Source: CAZODA01 sp964578485 | GTDB taxonomy: Bacteria; Bacteroidota; Bacteroidia; Bacteroidales; Marinilabiliaceae | Reading direction: 5' to 3' | Assembly (NCBI GenBank): GCA_964578485.1 | Contig: CAZODA010000001.1 | Location: forward strand, 1-64,000 | DNA: 64,000 bases | Shown here: piece by piece, positions 7,856-17,651 of the stretch | Layout of the letters: each line of letters begins with the position of its first letter | Numbering within the stretch: the stretch's first letter is position 1 | Made by a program: the position numbers and the translations under genes | Notes under the pieces: model-generated | The model's database searches: none | What the model was told of the DNA's origin: nothing | Seen by the model: only the letters and a program-made list of their open reading frames with translations

Positions 7856-9841
7856 TTAATAAATATCTTCAAATTCAAGTACTTCAACGGGAACGAACTC
7901 AAGATAATTAAACATAAATTCTCCTGTTCTTGAAGCTCTTACCGAAAAAGTATGATTTTTCGCCTCATTAAAGGTGTAAATTCCCAGTATATGTCGAAGT
8001 GCTGATGGACCAAGTCGTGCATTAACAGTTGAGTGTCCGTACCATGTTCCATTAATCACTTTAAAGCTTGCCGGAGCTTTCATAAAGCCGCGGTTACGCA
8101 TACTTCTGTCATTTTCAAAGCCATCGGGGTCATTAGTATCTGATCCCGGTGTAACATATCCAATAGAATGGTGGCTTGCTGTTTTACGTAAATCGAGTGG
8201 AATTCCTGTAGGCACGCCATCCCAATACAATTGGGCTGCGCCTCTGTTTCCGGTTGCCACAAATCCGAAACGAATTTCGTAGGTTCCCGGTGGTACAGGA
8301 GGCGTTATCATAGTAAATTCATACATATCCGAAGGTCCTCCCAGAAATATTTCATCTCCTTGGTAATTTACGAATCTTGCATCCGAATTAAAATATCCAA
8401 AGGCGGTAATATCCGATACTTCCACTCTATCTATATAATCTCTGGAAAAGTAGTATCTTTCTGATGGGGCGTCCCCTCCGTAATGACCAACACGAATATT
8501 GTTATTTGCAAATTCAGGAAAAAAGCTTGCGCCACTCATTCTTAGTCTTTTACTGGAGAGCATTTGTTCCACTTCTCTTGAATAGACAAGAATACCGTCA
8601 ATTTCATGATATACACCGTTTAGTGCCATGTTATTAATATTTCCTTTTACAAGACGCACAGCCTTTCCTGTTGAAGGGATCATATTAAACACATCATACT
8701 CATTGTTTATTCTTAATGAACGTACTTCAATCAAAGTATTTGGGCACAGAGGTTCGATATATTCATACAAATCAACTTCGGTAATTTTCACTGAATGACT
8801 TTGTGTACCACCCGGTCCTGTATTATCGTAGGCTTCAATAAGTAGTCGTTGTGGGAGTTTTTTATTTACAAGATGATATGCGATAAAGCGGTTAAAGCTA
8901 TTTCTTTTGTTTGTTATATCTTCTATACCGGCATCATTTGGATACATAAGATCATATATTGAAGCAGCGTAAGCTTTCATGTCTTCAAGAGTTTCAAGTC
9001 CATTAGCTTTAAGTGTTGAATCACTCGGAGCAAAAATGGTATAGCCATAGAGGCGTTCCTCCGGTACTACATTTCTACTTCCTATATTGTTAAATTCCTC
9101 AAGATCCATAAATTCAGCAGGTATTTCATAGGATTCGTCTCTTATCAACTGTAATTCTTTAAATAGTTCAGTTTCTATCAAAGCATTATAAAACAGGATG
9201 AAATCCTCATCTTCAGCAATAAGTTCTACAATAGTTAGATCTGAAGGTTCAATAACTTTGTTTATAATATGAACAACACCATTATGGGCTTCAATATCAC
9301 CGCTTCTTATTAATGATTCATCATTTATCAGGAAGCCTGTTCCACCTGTTCCTGCTTTAATATCAACATTAATTGAGCGTCTTGACATTGTAAGATAAGG
9401 AAGGGTATATGGCAATTGTGTTCCTGAAAAGTCGGATGAAGTAACTCTAAAATCCTTAATAATATGATCATAGACTATTCTGAGGACTGTATCAAGAGGG
9501 AAATCTTCTATTGAAGTTTTTCCTCTTGAGCGGTACAATTCCAGTACAGCGTCGTTATCAGGTAGAAACACAGTATAATCGCCATAAGCTTTTAGCAATC
9601 CTTTTACACCTGATATATCGAGCATTTTTGAAAACTCTGAAAAAAACTCCGGTCTATTTTCAATATACTGTCCTATTGTTTCTCCTGTGAAGGTATAATA
9701 ATTATCTCCTACGTCATTATCTGTACATGAGCTAAAAAGCCCGAGACCGATTAACAGGGTAACAATACAAAATACAATAACACTATAGGAAAACTTTTTG
9801 CTTTCTCTTCCGGTTCCAACTATTTGATTCTTAACATTCAT
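7856..9841 (-). CDS. Fasciclin (FAS1)-domain lipoprotein, two domains plus C-terminal beta domain
   Basis: A 661-residue predicted lipoprotein with an unusually long N-terminus before the lipobox LFSSC (cysteine 39). FAS1 domain one is at about 55-197 (YTVFLPDNDAV, then GVVHIINKV near its end) and domain two at about 203-420 (YTIFAPSDSTLKANG, then GVYHEIDGI). Residues 430-661 form a separate beta-rich domain with PPGTYEIRFGFVATGNRG and LYWDG, reminiscent of carbohydrate-binding or jelly-roll modules found in Bacteroidota FAS1 proteins. It lies 10 bases after the SusD gene and 20 before the next FAS1 gene. Function beyond adhesion or binding is not readable from sequence. Confidence 0.85.
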   Translation of the reverse strand: MNVKNQIVGTGRESKKFSYSVIVFCIVTLLIGLGLFSSCTDNDVGDNYYTFTGETIGQYIENRPEFFSEFSKMLDISGVKGLLKAYGDYTVFLPDNDAVLELYRSRGKTSIEDFPLDTVLRIVYDHIIKDFRVTSSDFSGTQLPYTLPYLTMSRRSINVDIKAGTGGTGFLINDESLIRSGDIEAHNGVVHIINKVIEPSDLTIVELIAEDEDFILFYNALIETELFKELQLIRDESYEIPAEFMDLEEFNNIGSRNVVPEERLYGYTIFAPSDSTLKANGLETLEDMKAYAASIYDLMYPNDAGIEDITNKRNSFNRFIAYHLVNKKLPQRLLIEAYDNTGPGGTQSHSVKITEVDLYEYIEPLCPNTLIEVRSLRINNEYDVFNMIPSTGKAVRLVKGNINNMALNGVYHEIDGILVYSREVEQMLSSKRLRMSGASFFPEFANNNIRVGHYGGDAPSERYYFSRDYIDRVEVSDITAFGYFNSDARFVNYQGDEIFLGGPSDMYEFTMITPPVPPGTYEIRFGFVATGNRGAAQLYWDGVPTGIPLDLRKTASHHSIGYVTPGSDTNDPDGFENDRSMRNRGFMKAPASFKVINGTWYGHSTVNARLGPSALRHILGIYTFNEAKNHTFSVRASRTGEFMFNYLEFVPVEVLEFEDIY

Positions 9842-9851
9842 AGCTTAAATT

Positions 9852-11402
9852 TTACCAGTTAATGGAATCATCAGACAATTTATAAAATGGATTTTGCTCC
9901 AATTTTTTATTTGTTCTCAACTCATCAATATGTATAGGCAAATACAATGCATCCATATTGTTATATCTATTTAATGAAAGGGAAGGTAATTTTTGTGCTA
10001 CCTTCATCAAAATAGGCAATGGGTCATTTTCTCTTTTTGCTTTTCTTACCAGATCGAACCATCTTTTTCCTTCAAACATAAGTTCTCTTTGTCTTTCCCT
10101 CATCAACAAGTCTTCGATATCGCCACTTGAGGCGTAATGTTCAAGCAACAAGGGATTTTGTTCCTCATCAAAATTTGACCTCAAATAGATAATATTTATC
10201 ATTTCCATTGCTTCTTCAAAATGAGATTCTCCCATTTGTATAAGAGCTTCAGCTTTCATCAGTATCATCTCCGACAGGCGATAAAATATCCAGTTTGCCG
10301 ATGTATTTCTGATATAATATGTACTCCGTTCAGATGAAATATCTTCTAATCTTGAGCCTACATATTTAAACACATAAATCATTTCTTCTCCAAGAGGTAA
10401 AAGAAAATCTTTACGCCTAATATCATCATAACTTTCACGAATACTGCCTGTTATTTGCAGATCAAAAATTCTGGAGGTAGCTGTTTTACTATATAAATAA
10501 GTAGGGAATCTGAACACTCCGAGTTTATCCCCATCTCCTCCATAATAATTCAGTACTACATCATTATTTCTGAGGTTTGTATCGAATTGTAATTCAAAAA
10601 TTGCTTCATTTGAATTTCCTGTATGGAAAACATTCGTCAACACGTTTCTTCCTGCCACCAAGCTCAGTTCAGGACTGTTAATTACCTCGTTTGCCGCTTC
10701 AATACATTCAGTATATTTCCCTCTCCAAAGATAGATATCAGCTAATAATGCCAACACAGCATTTTTTGTTATCCTTCCTTTTGAATGTTGTTGCGTTTCA
10801 AATCTTTCTCTTGCATATCTTAGTGCATATTTAAGATCCTCTTCAAGTTTATCTAATATTTCATCTTCTGATGATTTTGGGATTCTATATTCCTGTGCAT
10901 CATCAATAGCAGGGGTTTCAGTATAGGGAACTTCTTTAAAAGCCCTGACGAGATAAAAATAAGCCAGCGCTCTTATAGTCAATACTTCAGCAGACAGCGA
11001 ACGTAGTTTACTCTCATTAAAATTCACATCATGATCTAAAACATCGGGTGCAAAATGAAGAAAGGTATTACAATAATTTATTGTTTTATAAAAGGCTCCC
11101 CATCTTGCAACAGAATTACTTGCATTAATATCAAAACTCATAAATCTGAAAAAATCATCTAAACCTGAAAATGCAGTAATATTATCAGAACGTACTTCAC
11201 CCCATAGGATGACTCTATCCATGAAATCATCTTCAGTCAAGGACTGATAACATGCAGCCAAAACCTGCATTACATCACTTTCAGTCTGCCAGAAATCGTC
11301 TAATACCACTTCACTTTCAGGGCGAATATCCAGCCAATCTTTACAAGCTGATAACACAGACAGTATGCCGGCTAATATCAAGATTGGAAAAATTTTTTTC
11401 AT
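9852..11402 (-). CDS. SusD/RagB-family outer-membrane lipoprotein
   Basis: Partner of the SusC at 11479-14766, 76 bases upstream. Starting at the ATG at 11402 gives 516 residues with a compact signal MKKIFPILILAG and lipobox VLSAC (cysteine 20). An in-frame TTG six codons earlier (11420) is possible but adds only a lysine-rich leader. The mature N-terminus KDWLDIRPESEVVLDDFW and the C-terminal RERQRELMFEGKRWFDLVR are hallmark SusD motifs. A following FAS1 lipoprotein gene begins 10 bases after the stop, so SusD and FAS1 are likely co-translated. Ligand unknown. Confidence 0.93.
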   Translation of the reverse strand: MKKIFPILILAGILSVLSACKDWLDIRPESEVVLDDFWQTESDVMQVLAACYQSLTEDDFMDRVILWGEVRSDNITAFSGLDDFFRFMSFDINASNSVARWGAFYKTINYCNTFLHFAPDVLDHDVNFNESKLRSLSAEVLTIRALAYFYLVRAFKEVPYTETPAIDDAQEYRIPKSSEDEILDKLEEDLKYALRYARERFETQQHSKGRITKNAVLALLADIYLWRGKYTECIEAANEVINSPELSLVAGRNVLTNVFHTGNSNEAIFELQFDTNLRNNDVVLNYYGGDGDKLGVFRFPTYLYSKTATSRIFDLQITGSIRESYDDIRRKDFLLPLGEEMIYVFKYVGSRLEDISSERSTYYIRNTSANWIFYRLSEMILMKAEALIQMGESHFEEAMEMINIIYLRSNFDEEQNPLLLEHYASSGDIEDLLMRERQRELMFEGKRWFDLVRKAKRENDPLPILMKVAQKLPSLSLNRYNNMDALYLPIHIDELRTNKKLEQNPFYKLSDDSINW

Positions 11403-11478
11403 ATATTTATTTTTTTTCAATTCTTTAGTTTAAAAGCTAACTGTTTAAATCCATATTCATAGTCGGGACTAAGCATTT

Positions 11479-14400
11479 TTAAAATACTGCTGTAATACCA
11501 AAGGTCATTTCTTGCGAGCGCGGCGTTTGTGATTTATCTATTGCTATTCCCCTCCAGTCGGAGCCTACTTCAGGATCTACCCCTGAATAATTTGTCCATA
11601 CATACAAGTTGTTAACTGTCAAATAGAAACTCAACTGATTAAAATATTTCAGCTTTGTTTGAGGGACAGAATAATTTATGGTAATATGGCGGAACCTTAA
11701 AAACGTTCCATCTTCAACATAACGATCGCTCCCAAGCCAGTTATATCCATGCTGGTATAATGCCCTTGGAATAGTTGTTTCATCACCATCCTTCCGCCAT
11801 CTCCAGTTAACTGCAACACTCTGATTATTGTTAGAATACATATTTTCAGCACGCATACGTGCTTCATTAACAATTTTATGTCCTACTCTAAAGTTAAAGA
11901 AAGGAGTCATTCTCCAATTTTTATAACGTATGGTAGCTCCAAAGCCACCGCTGAAATCAGGATTAGAATCACCAAGATACACGATATCGAGCTCATCAAT
12001 ATTTCCATCATTATTAATATCTTCATACATCGCATCCCCTCCTCTAAATTGGTATTCATTGCTTCGTCCGAATGCAAACATCATTGGCAGTGGTTTGCCT
12101 GAGGCATCAAAAATCACATTACCATTAGCATCTCTTGCAACAGGGGCACTTTCCTGCACTCCCGGTATATATTCGTTATATTTATATACTCCTTTAAATT
12201 TAAAGCCATATATTGACCCAAAAGGATTTTTTTCCTGAGCTCTTGTCAGGTAGCTACCATTTTCAAATCCAAAATCGGCATTATAACTTTCCAGCACATC
12301 TTCCCTTAGTTCGACTATGGTATTCACATAATTTGAAATATTAAAATTAAAGTCAAATGTCCAGTCATTTACATTAATTGCACTTCCTGTCCAAAATTCC
12401 ACTTCCCATCCTTTGTTGTCCATAGTTCCGACATTTTGCCATGGGATTACTCCAAATCCCGAAGATCCCGGCACTCCAAGGTCCTTCATCAACAGATCTT
12501 CAGTTCTTTTATCATAAAGATCCACTTTAAAGTTAAATCTGTCATTCAAGAAGCTTAAATCTAAGCCATAATTCATGGTAATGGTTGTTTGCCACTTAAG
12601 GTCGGATAATCGCAAAGACACCGGCCTTGATGCATTCATATCCATATAGCTTCCATAGGGTGCATAGCGGCTAAAATGGAGATATTGGTGTTCAGGGTCT
12701 TTTCCTGTTATTCCCCAGCTGGGTCTTATTGCGAGCATACTAAGCCAGCTATTACTAAAATCCATAAAATCCTCATCTGATATTATCCATTTTGCAGATA
12801 TTCCCGGGAAGTTTCCATATTTATAATTTTCCCCAAACTTAGTATTTCCATCTCTTCTAAAAACAAGTCCCAAATTATATTTTGATTTGAAGGAATAGTG
12901 GCTGTTAAAGAGGAAGGCATTTGATCTGTATGCCCATCTGCTTGTACCGAATCCTCTAATATAGCCTTGAGCTGCAGCATCGGTAATTTGTTCTGAAGCA
13001 AGATTTGATCTAAATAATTCTTGTCGGGAAGCATTTCCTGTTTCAACCTGAGCGAGTACCACCATAGTAAGTCTATGATTTGGATTCATAAATTCAGGCT
13101 GGTAAGTAATTTTATGTTCCGTTCTTGTAGTAACACTTTCTGAATCATTACTATCTGCAAAATTAGCATCAGTGCTATTCCATGGTGCATTTGATATTTC
13201 TCCCGGTCTGAATTTCGATGTTTTATTATTATCGATATCGAAAGTTACATACATATCATATCTCAGCATCTGTCTGTCTTTCCTTTCAAGCAGATCGTAC
13301 TGCAGTCTGAAGGTTGGCAGTATTCTATAATTTTTCAGATTGTCGAAAGCAAGGTCAGCTACAGCAACAGGATTTCTCATATCTCTTTGATCAGGGTGCA
13401 GTGACGAAGTTCTTGAAATGTTGTAATATGTATCAGTATTGTTTCCATCAAGGTCTTGCTGATAAATACTAACATTTGGCATTTTCATATAAGCAATTCC
13501 CAAAAGGGTATGATCCTGATTATTAGCTCTCCAAGGGCGTATATGATCGGTATATGTAAATGAGAATTCAGCATTAAATCTTATTCTGTCTGATACCATA
13601 TAATCTAAGTAGGCCCTGCTTGTTATTCTATTGAGATTATTTCCTATAACAGTTCCTTTTTCATCAAGGAATCCTCCCGACACTCTAAAACGTGCACGCT
13701 CTCCTCCTCCATATACAGTAAGATAATGGTCATGTTTGAAACCTGTTCGCGTTACTGCATCAATCCAATTTGTATTGTTATTAAAATTTTCATATTCCGG
13801 AAAGGTGGGATCATACATAAACTCAGGAATATTAGCGGCTGTTTCATTTTGATAAGGATTAAAGTATGCTTGTTTTATCATCATAGAGTAATCATCCCCA
13901 TTTAGCATTTTTATACCTTCCGGGATTTGGGAGCCTGTAAGTCTGTATGTATATTGAACCCTTGTGGGCCCGCGTACTCCTTCTTTAGTTTTGATAACCA
14001 ACACTCCGTTAGCCCCTCTTGATCCCCATATAGCGGTGGAGGCTGCATCACGTAACACTGTAATTGACTCTATATCATCAGGATTAATACTCAGCATATT
14101 TGCATATTGTTCTTCAGTAGCTGTTGCGAAATCAAATGAGGGGTCAATTTGTTGTTCGTATGGTATTCCATTTAACACAAGTAGCGGTTCTGCACTTGTA
14201 TTAAAAGAGGATGCTCCTCTAATTCTCATTGATGAGCCACTTCCCGGGTCTCCTGAAGAGGCCACGATATCAAGTCCAGGGATACGTCCTTGCAGAGCAT
14301 CATCGAGCGAGCTCACCTGTACTCCTTCAAATGCTTTAGCATCAATTGTTGAGACTGCTGTAGTAATTTCTCTTTGTGGTATTCCTATTACCCCATCGGA

Positions 14401-14766
14401 ATGGATACGTTCAGCTGTAATAGTAATATCCTGTATTTCTTGAATTTCTTCAACAAGCTGCACATTTAAAGTTCTATGTTCTCCCACTTCAATAGCTTGC
14501 GTTTTAAATGAAACGAAGCTAAACATCAAGCGATTTTCAGGATTTCTGACAACCAACAAATATCTTCCGTTAACATCAGTAACTGTGGCACTTACCATAC
14601 GGTTGGTATTATCTATTTCAATAACATTAACACCAACGAGTGTTTCCCCATCACTTGCTGAACTAACAGTTCCTTTAACAACAATGCTTTGTTGGGCCAA
14701 AATATTATTTCCCGGAAGAAGGAACATTAAACAAAGAAAAACAAATGCTGAAATATTAATTCTCAT
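11479..14766 (-). CDS. SusC/RagA-family TonB-dependent receptor
   Basis: A 1095-residue outer-membrane transporter. The signal peptide ends near LAQQ (residue 25); a CarboxypepD_reg-like domain covers about 27-112 (VVKGTVSSASDGETLVGVNV); a connecting stretch EIQDITITAERI may serve as a TonB box; the plug spans about 135-262 with SSMRIRGASSFNTSAEPLLV and AIWGSRGANGVLVIKTK; the barrel ends with the terminal aromatic of MTFGITAVF. It is the second gene of the operon and follows the four-domain FAS1 gene at 14854 by 87 bases. Together with 9852-11402 it makes the first of two SusC/D pairs in this operon. Family certain; cargo unknown. Confidence 0.94.
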   Translation of the reverse strand: MRINISAFVFLCLMFLLPGNNILAQQSIVVKGTVSSASDGETLVGVNVIEIDNTNRMVSATVTDVNGRYLLVVRNPENRLMFSFVSFKTQAIEVGEHRTLNVQLVEEIQEIQDITITAERIHSDGVIGIPQREITTAVSTIDAKAFEGVQVSSLDDALQGRIPGLDIVASSGDPGSGSSMRIRGASSFNTSAEPLLVLNGIPYEQQIDPSFDFATATEEQYANMLSINPDDIESITVLRDAASTAIWGSRGANGVLVIKTKEGVRGPTRVQYTYRLTGSQIPEGIKMLNGDDYSMMIKQAYFNPYQNETAANIPEFMYDPTFPEYENFNNNTNWIDAVTRTGFKHDHYLTVYGGGERARFRVSGGFLDEKGTVIGNNLNRITSRAYLDYMVSDRIRFNAEFSFTYTDHIRPWRANNQDHTLLGIAYMKMPNVSIYQQDLDGNNTDTYYNISRTSSLHPDQRDMRNPVAVADLAFDNLKNYRILPTFRLQYDLLERKDRQMLRYDMYVTFDIDNNKTSKFRPGEISNAPWNSTDANFADSNDSESVTTRTEHKITYQPEFMNPNHRLTMVVLAQVETGNASRQELFRSNLASEQITDAAAQGYIRGFGTSRWAYRSNAFLFNSHYSFKSKYNLGLVFRRDGNTKFGENYKYGNFPGISAKWIISDEDFMDFSNSWLSMLAIRPSWGITGKDPEHQYLHFSRYAPYGSYMDMNASRPVSLRLSDLKWQTTITMNYGLDLSFLNDRFNFKVDLYDKRTEDLLMKDLGVPGSSGFGVIPWQNVGTMDNKGWEVEFWTGSAINVNDWTFDFNFNISNYVNTIVELREDVLESYNADFGFENGSYLTRAQEKNPFGSIYGFKFKGVYKYNEYIPGVQESAPVARDANGNVIFDASGKPLPMMFAFGRSNEYQFRGGDAMYEDINNDGNIDELDIVYLGDSNPDFSGGFGATIRYKNWRMTPFFNFRVGHKIVNEARMRAENMYSNNNQSVAVNWRWRKDGDETTIPRALYQHGYNWLGSDRYVEDGTFLRFRHITINYSVPQTKLKYFNQLSFYLTVNNLYVWTNYSGVDPEVGSDWRGIAIDKSQTPRSQEMTFGITAVF

Positions 14767-14853
14767 CTGTAAATAAATTTATAAACCATTTTTCGAATCG
14801 TAATCCTGCTTTTTTATCACAAAAAATTAAAACTGCAAAAGATCGGCAGGTCT

Positions 14854-17418
14854 TTAATCGTGATTTTTATAATACAACACATTATCTATTTGATGGATAA
14901 TTGCTGTTGATGATGTTTCCATTACTGAACTTGCATAAGCTGAGGTTCCCGGTCCCGCATAAGAACTAGGATTCAGACTAAACACATAATCTCTTGTGAG
15001 TATGTTATACAAACCATTATCTTTCACAACACTTGCACTTACTACATCATCATTATCTTCAATTTCTGTGGTTAAAGTCATTTCATTTCCATCGCTTTTT
15101 ATTCTTAGTCGGTAATATTTATCCCTATAAGTTCCGAATAATGTAGGTTCATCATCAAGTTTAATTGTTGATGTTTGAAATAACTCATCAACTGTTTGTC
15201 CATTCAGGAATAGTGCATTATCCTGAAAATGATACCTAACAAACCTGGATAACTCTTCCATTGCTGCGGCACGTTCTGATCCCGCATCCATATCTTTTAT
15301 TCCAACAATTCCATCCCTACTATAGAGCGGCCTAATAAGTCCTTCATCAATAGCCTTGTTTATAGCCTCGTTGGTTGGGACATAAACCGTGTAATGGAAA
15401 GTATTGAAAAATCGGACATTCAAATCAATTCCATAATTATTACTTTGAGAGACAAATATGTCGGATGGAGTTTCCAGCTCTGCAATTAATTGATAAAACT
15501 CGGAGAACTCAGGGGTTTCGCTAAGTACCTTAAAGACTGATTGTAATGGATTTTGTATAGGTTTATCAATAAAATATGTACGCCCGTTTACTTGGTCATA
15601 TACTTCTTGAACATTAACTACCATATCTTTTTCTATATCTCCACCTCCCTTAACCTTTAGTTCTAATCCTTTTCCTTGGACAAAAATCGGGTTATTGCCT
15701 TTTGTGAGATAATAGCCACTTTTTTCTTCCACATCTCCAATAACAATATGGGAATCGAGCAAATCTTGCAGACGACTTCTGATAAAATTATTATTGCTAA
15801 TAACTCCAACTGAATCTCCCAACACATCATTAAAGGCATCATAACTATAAACTGTTGCATTTACTACATTTGTTTCTGTATTAAACCAAAATTTCAGTGC
15901 TGCACTTTCATCCATTCCAAAAGAAAAGCAATCGAGATAATTTTCAAAAAAATCATCTGTGGGAACAAAGAAGCTATAATCGGTAACAAGTGAATTCAAA
16001 TATAGGCGGAAGTCAATATCGGGATGTTTAATTGCCCAGTTCATAACTTTTGTTCTGTCGCTAAATGCCACAGGAGCATACACCGAGATATAATCATCAG
16101 GTGGATATACATTATTTGTATGATAAATAACTCCATTAAGCCCTACGTAAGATCCAACTATATGTGAAGGGCTGACGCCTACGGGTGAATTTTCGGCATC
16201 TCGCAAGCGATCGAAACGCGAGGGAACGGTGTTAATGAATGAAGTTCGCATATGTCTGTTCAGAAACAGTACAATTATATCATTTGGTATATCCTGCCAT
16301 GTTCCAAATCTTTCTTTCAATATAACTCCTGCTCCATTATTAAAATATTCATTCATGGCTTCATCAGTTGGTACAAGCATGGCAGCCATATCAGACTGCA
16401 AGCCGGATGAAGCGGGATTCACATAACTGTTATATCCGGGATTAAAAGGCAGTAATAAATCAGCACTTATAGATGTATTGTCGGGATATGAGGTACGCCC
16501 TCCTGTAGAACTCTCACTAAAATATTCCTTAGAATAAATTGTATCATTAAATCCCGGATTAATGAGTCGGTAATTTTCTGTTAAATCTGAAGCTATGTAT
16601 GGAGCAGAAAAGCGTTCAAGTAGTTCTGAGAAAATAGTTGTATTTTTATTTTCATTTAAATGTTGAGCCATATTCGTTCTTGGTATCAGAACTTCTTCTA
16701 AGATATGAACATATCCATTTTTACATGTAATATCTCTTTCAATAATTTTACTGTTAAAAATAAAGGCATCATCTCCTTGACGTGAAACTCCGGCGATTAG
16801 TTCAAAATCACTGTCACTTATTCCCAAGCGTTTTAATGGTATTTCCAAAAAATGCACCAAAGGCCATGACGAATCGTCTTTAACTAAATAAAGTCCATGA
16901 TCTCTATGTGGATCCCAATATTTACCGGCAGGCAGCATATTACCTTGCTCAAAGCCAATAGTATCGAGGACGGAAATAGATGAAGCTCTCCTGATAGCAG
17001 TGCCCCTGTTAAGTTGCTGATTTCCAAAATAATTTGCTAAGGTCTCAATAAGATAAGCATTATCTATGGAACTAAAATTAAGCAAAATATTTTTTTGTGC
17101 TTTTGATAATTCCTCGTAGCTTCCTACCTTCCATGGATTATCATTAAAGAATCTTGCAAAAGCTTCGTCACTGGCAGCAAAAACAGTTTTACTACCGGTT
17201 CGTTTCATGACATCGGTATATCCGACGTCATCAATTAATCTGAGATAATAATCAAAGCCTCCTTTTTCCTCTAAATAATCATAAATGCTTGCTCCGAGCC
17301 ATTCCGGTTCTTCAGTGATATAAATATCATCATCCTTACAGGAGCTATAAAAGAATATTCCTGCCAGGAGTGCACACATTATTATTATTTTATTTAAATA
17401 AGAGCTCCACTGTTTCAT
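14854..17418 (-). CDS. Large fasciclin lipoprotein with four FAS1 domains
   Basis: An 854-residue lipoprotein (signal ending IFFYSSC, cysteine 27) and the first gene of the operon, ahead of SusC, which is an unusual position. Four copies of the FAS1 strand motif are seen: KTVFAASDEAF (78-88), AMLVPTDEAM (347-356), YSFFVPTDDFF (481-491) and YTVYVPTNEAI (676-686). Closing motifs such as NGYVHILEEVLIP (234-246) and NGVIYHTNNVYPP (428-440) mark domain ends. FAS1 units bind other proteins, glycans or each other; a surface role in gathering substrate beside the SusC/D importers is inferred from position only. A candidate -7 promoter element lies about 140 bases upstream. Confidence 0.88.
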   Translation of the reverse strand: MKQWSSYLNKIIIMCALLAGIFFYSSCKDDDIYITEEPEWLGASIYDYLEEKGGFDYYLRLIDDVGYTDVMKRTGSKTVFAASDEAFARFFNDNPWKVGSYEELSKAQKNILLNFSSIDNAYLIETLANYFGNQQLNRGTAIRRASSISVLDTIGFEQGNMLPAGKYWDPHRDHGLYLVKDDSSWPLVHFLEIPLKRLGISDSDFELIAGVSRQGDDAFIFNSKIIERDITCKNGYVHILEEVLIPRTNMAQHLNENKNTTIFSELLERFSAPYIASDLTENYRLINPGFNDTIYSKEYFSESSTGGRTSYPDNTSISADLLLPFNPGYNSYVNPASSGLQSDMAAMLVPTDEAMNEYFNNGAGVILKERFGTWQDIPNDIIVLFLNRHMRTSFINTVPSRFDRLRDAENSPVGVSPSHIVGSYVGLNGVIYHTNNVYPPDDYISVYAPVAFSDRTKVMNWAIKHPDIDFRLYLNSLVTDYSFFVPTDDFFENYLDCFSFGMDESAALKFWFNTETNVVNATVYSYDAFNDVLGDSVGVISNNNFIRSRLQDLLDSHIVIGDVEEKSGYYLTKGNNPIFVQGKGLELKVKGGGDIEKDMVVNVQEVYDQVNGRTYFIDKPIQNPLQSVFKVLSETPEFSEFYQLIAELETPSDIFVSQSNNYGIDLNVRFFNTFHYTVYVPTNEAINKAIDEGLIRPLYSRDGIVGIKDMDAGSERAAAMEELSRFVRYHFQDNALFLNGQTVDELFQTSTIKLDDEPTLFGTYRDKYYRLRIKSDGNEMTLTTEIEDNDDVVSASVVKDNGLYNILTRDYVFSLNPSSYAGPGTSAYASSVMETSSTAIIHQIDNVLYYKNHD

Positions 17419-17558
17419 CTTGCGCTTGTTTTATAATAGTATTTTGACAAAAACAAAGATCATTTTAACTAAATCTTAAATTTTTTGGGGGGTAAGATTT
17501 TCTTTATTCAACTTAAGTTAATAGAAATTCTATTTACTAAACAACCAATTAACTTTTA

Positions 17559-17566
17559 CAAATGTA
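17559..17566 (-). promoter_or_regulatory. Candidate Bacteroidota -7 element for the FAS1/SusCD operon
   Basis: On the minus strand this reads TACATTTG, matching the Bacteroidota consensus TAnnTTTG. It sits about 140 bases before the first gene of the operon (start 17418) and after a probable terminator of the upstream gene. No convincing -33 TTTG is seen at the usual distance, so the call is tentative. Confidence 0.35.
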
Positions 17567-17620
17567 TCTTTCTATTAGTGTTTTATTTTGTAAAAATTTG
17601 AAATAAACTATTAAAAATTC

Positions 17621-17649
17621 GACAGTAATGTTTTCTCGACAACACTGTC
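17621..17649 (-). terminator. Probable intrinsic terminator after the GH128-like gene
   Basis: GACAGT (17621-17626) pairs with ACTGTC (17644-17649), with a further GTT/AAC pairing inside. On the minus strand the hairpin is followed by GAATTTTTAATAG. It begins three bases beyond the stop of the gene at 17652, which would separate that gene from the FAS1/SusCD operon. Confidence 0.5.
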
Positions 17650-17651
17650 TT

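Noticed and set aside
11930..14443. Plus-strand frames of 70-160 codons inside the SusC gene
   Set aside because: Antisense shadows of a well-supported receptor; no homology-like motifs.
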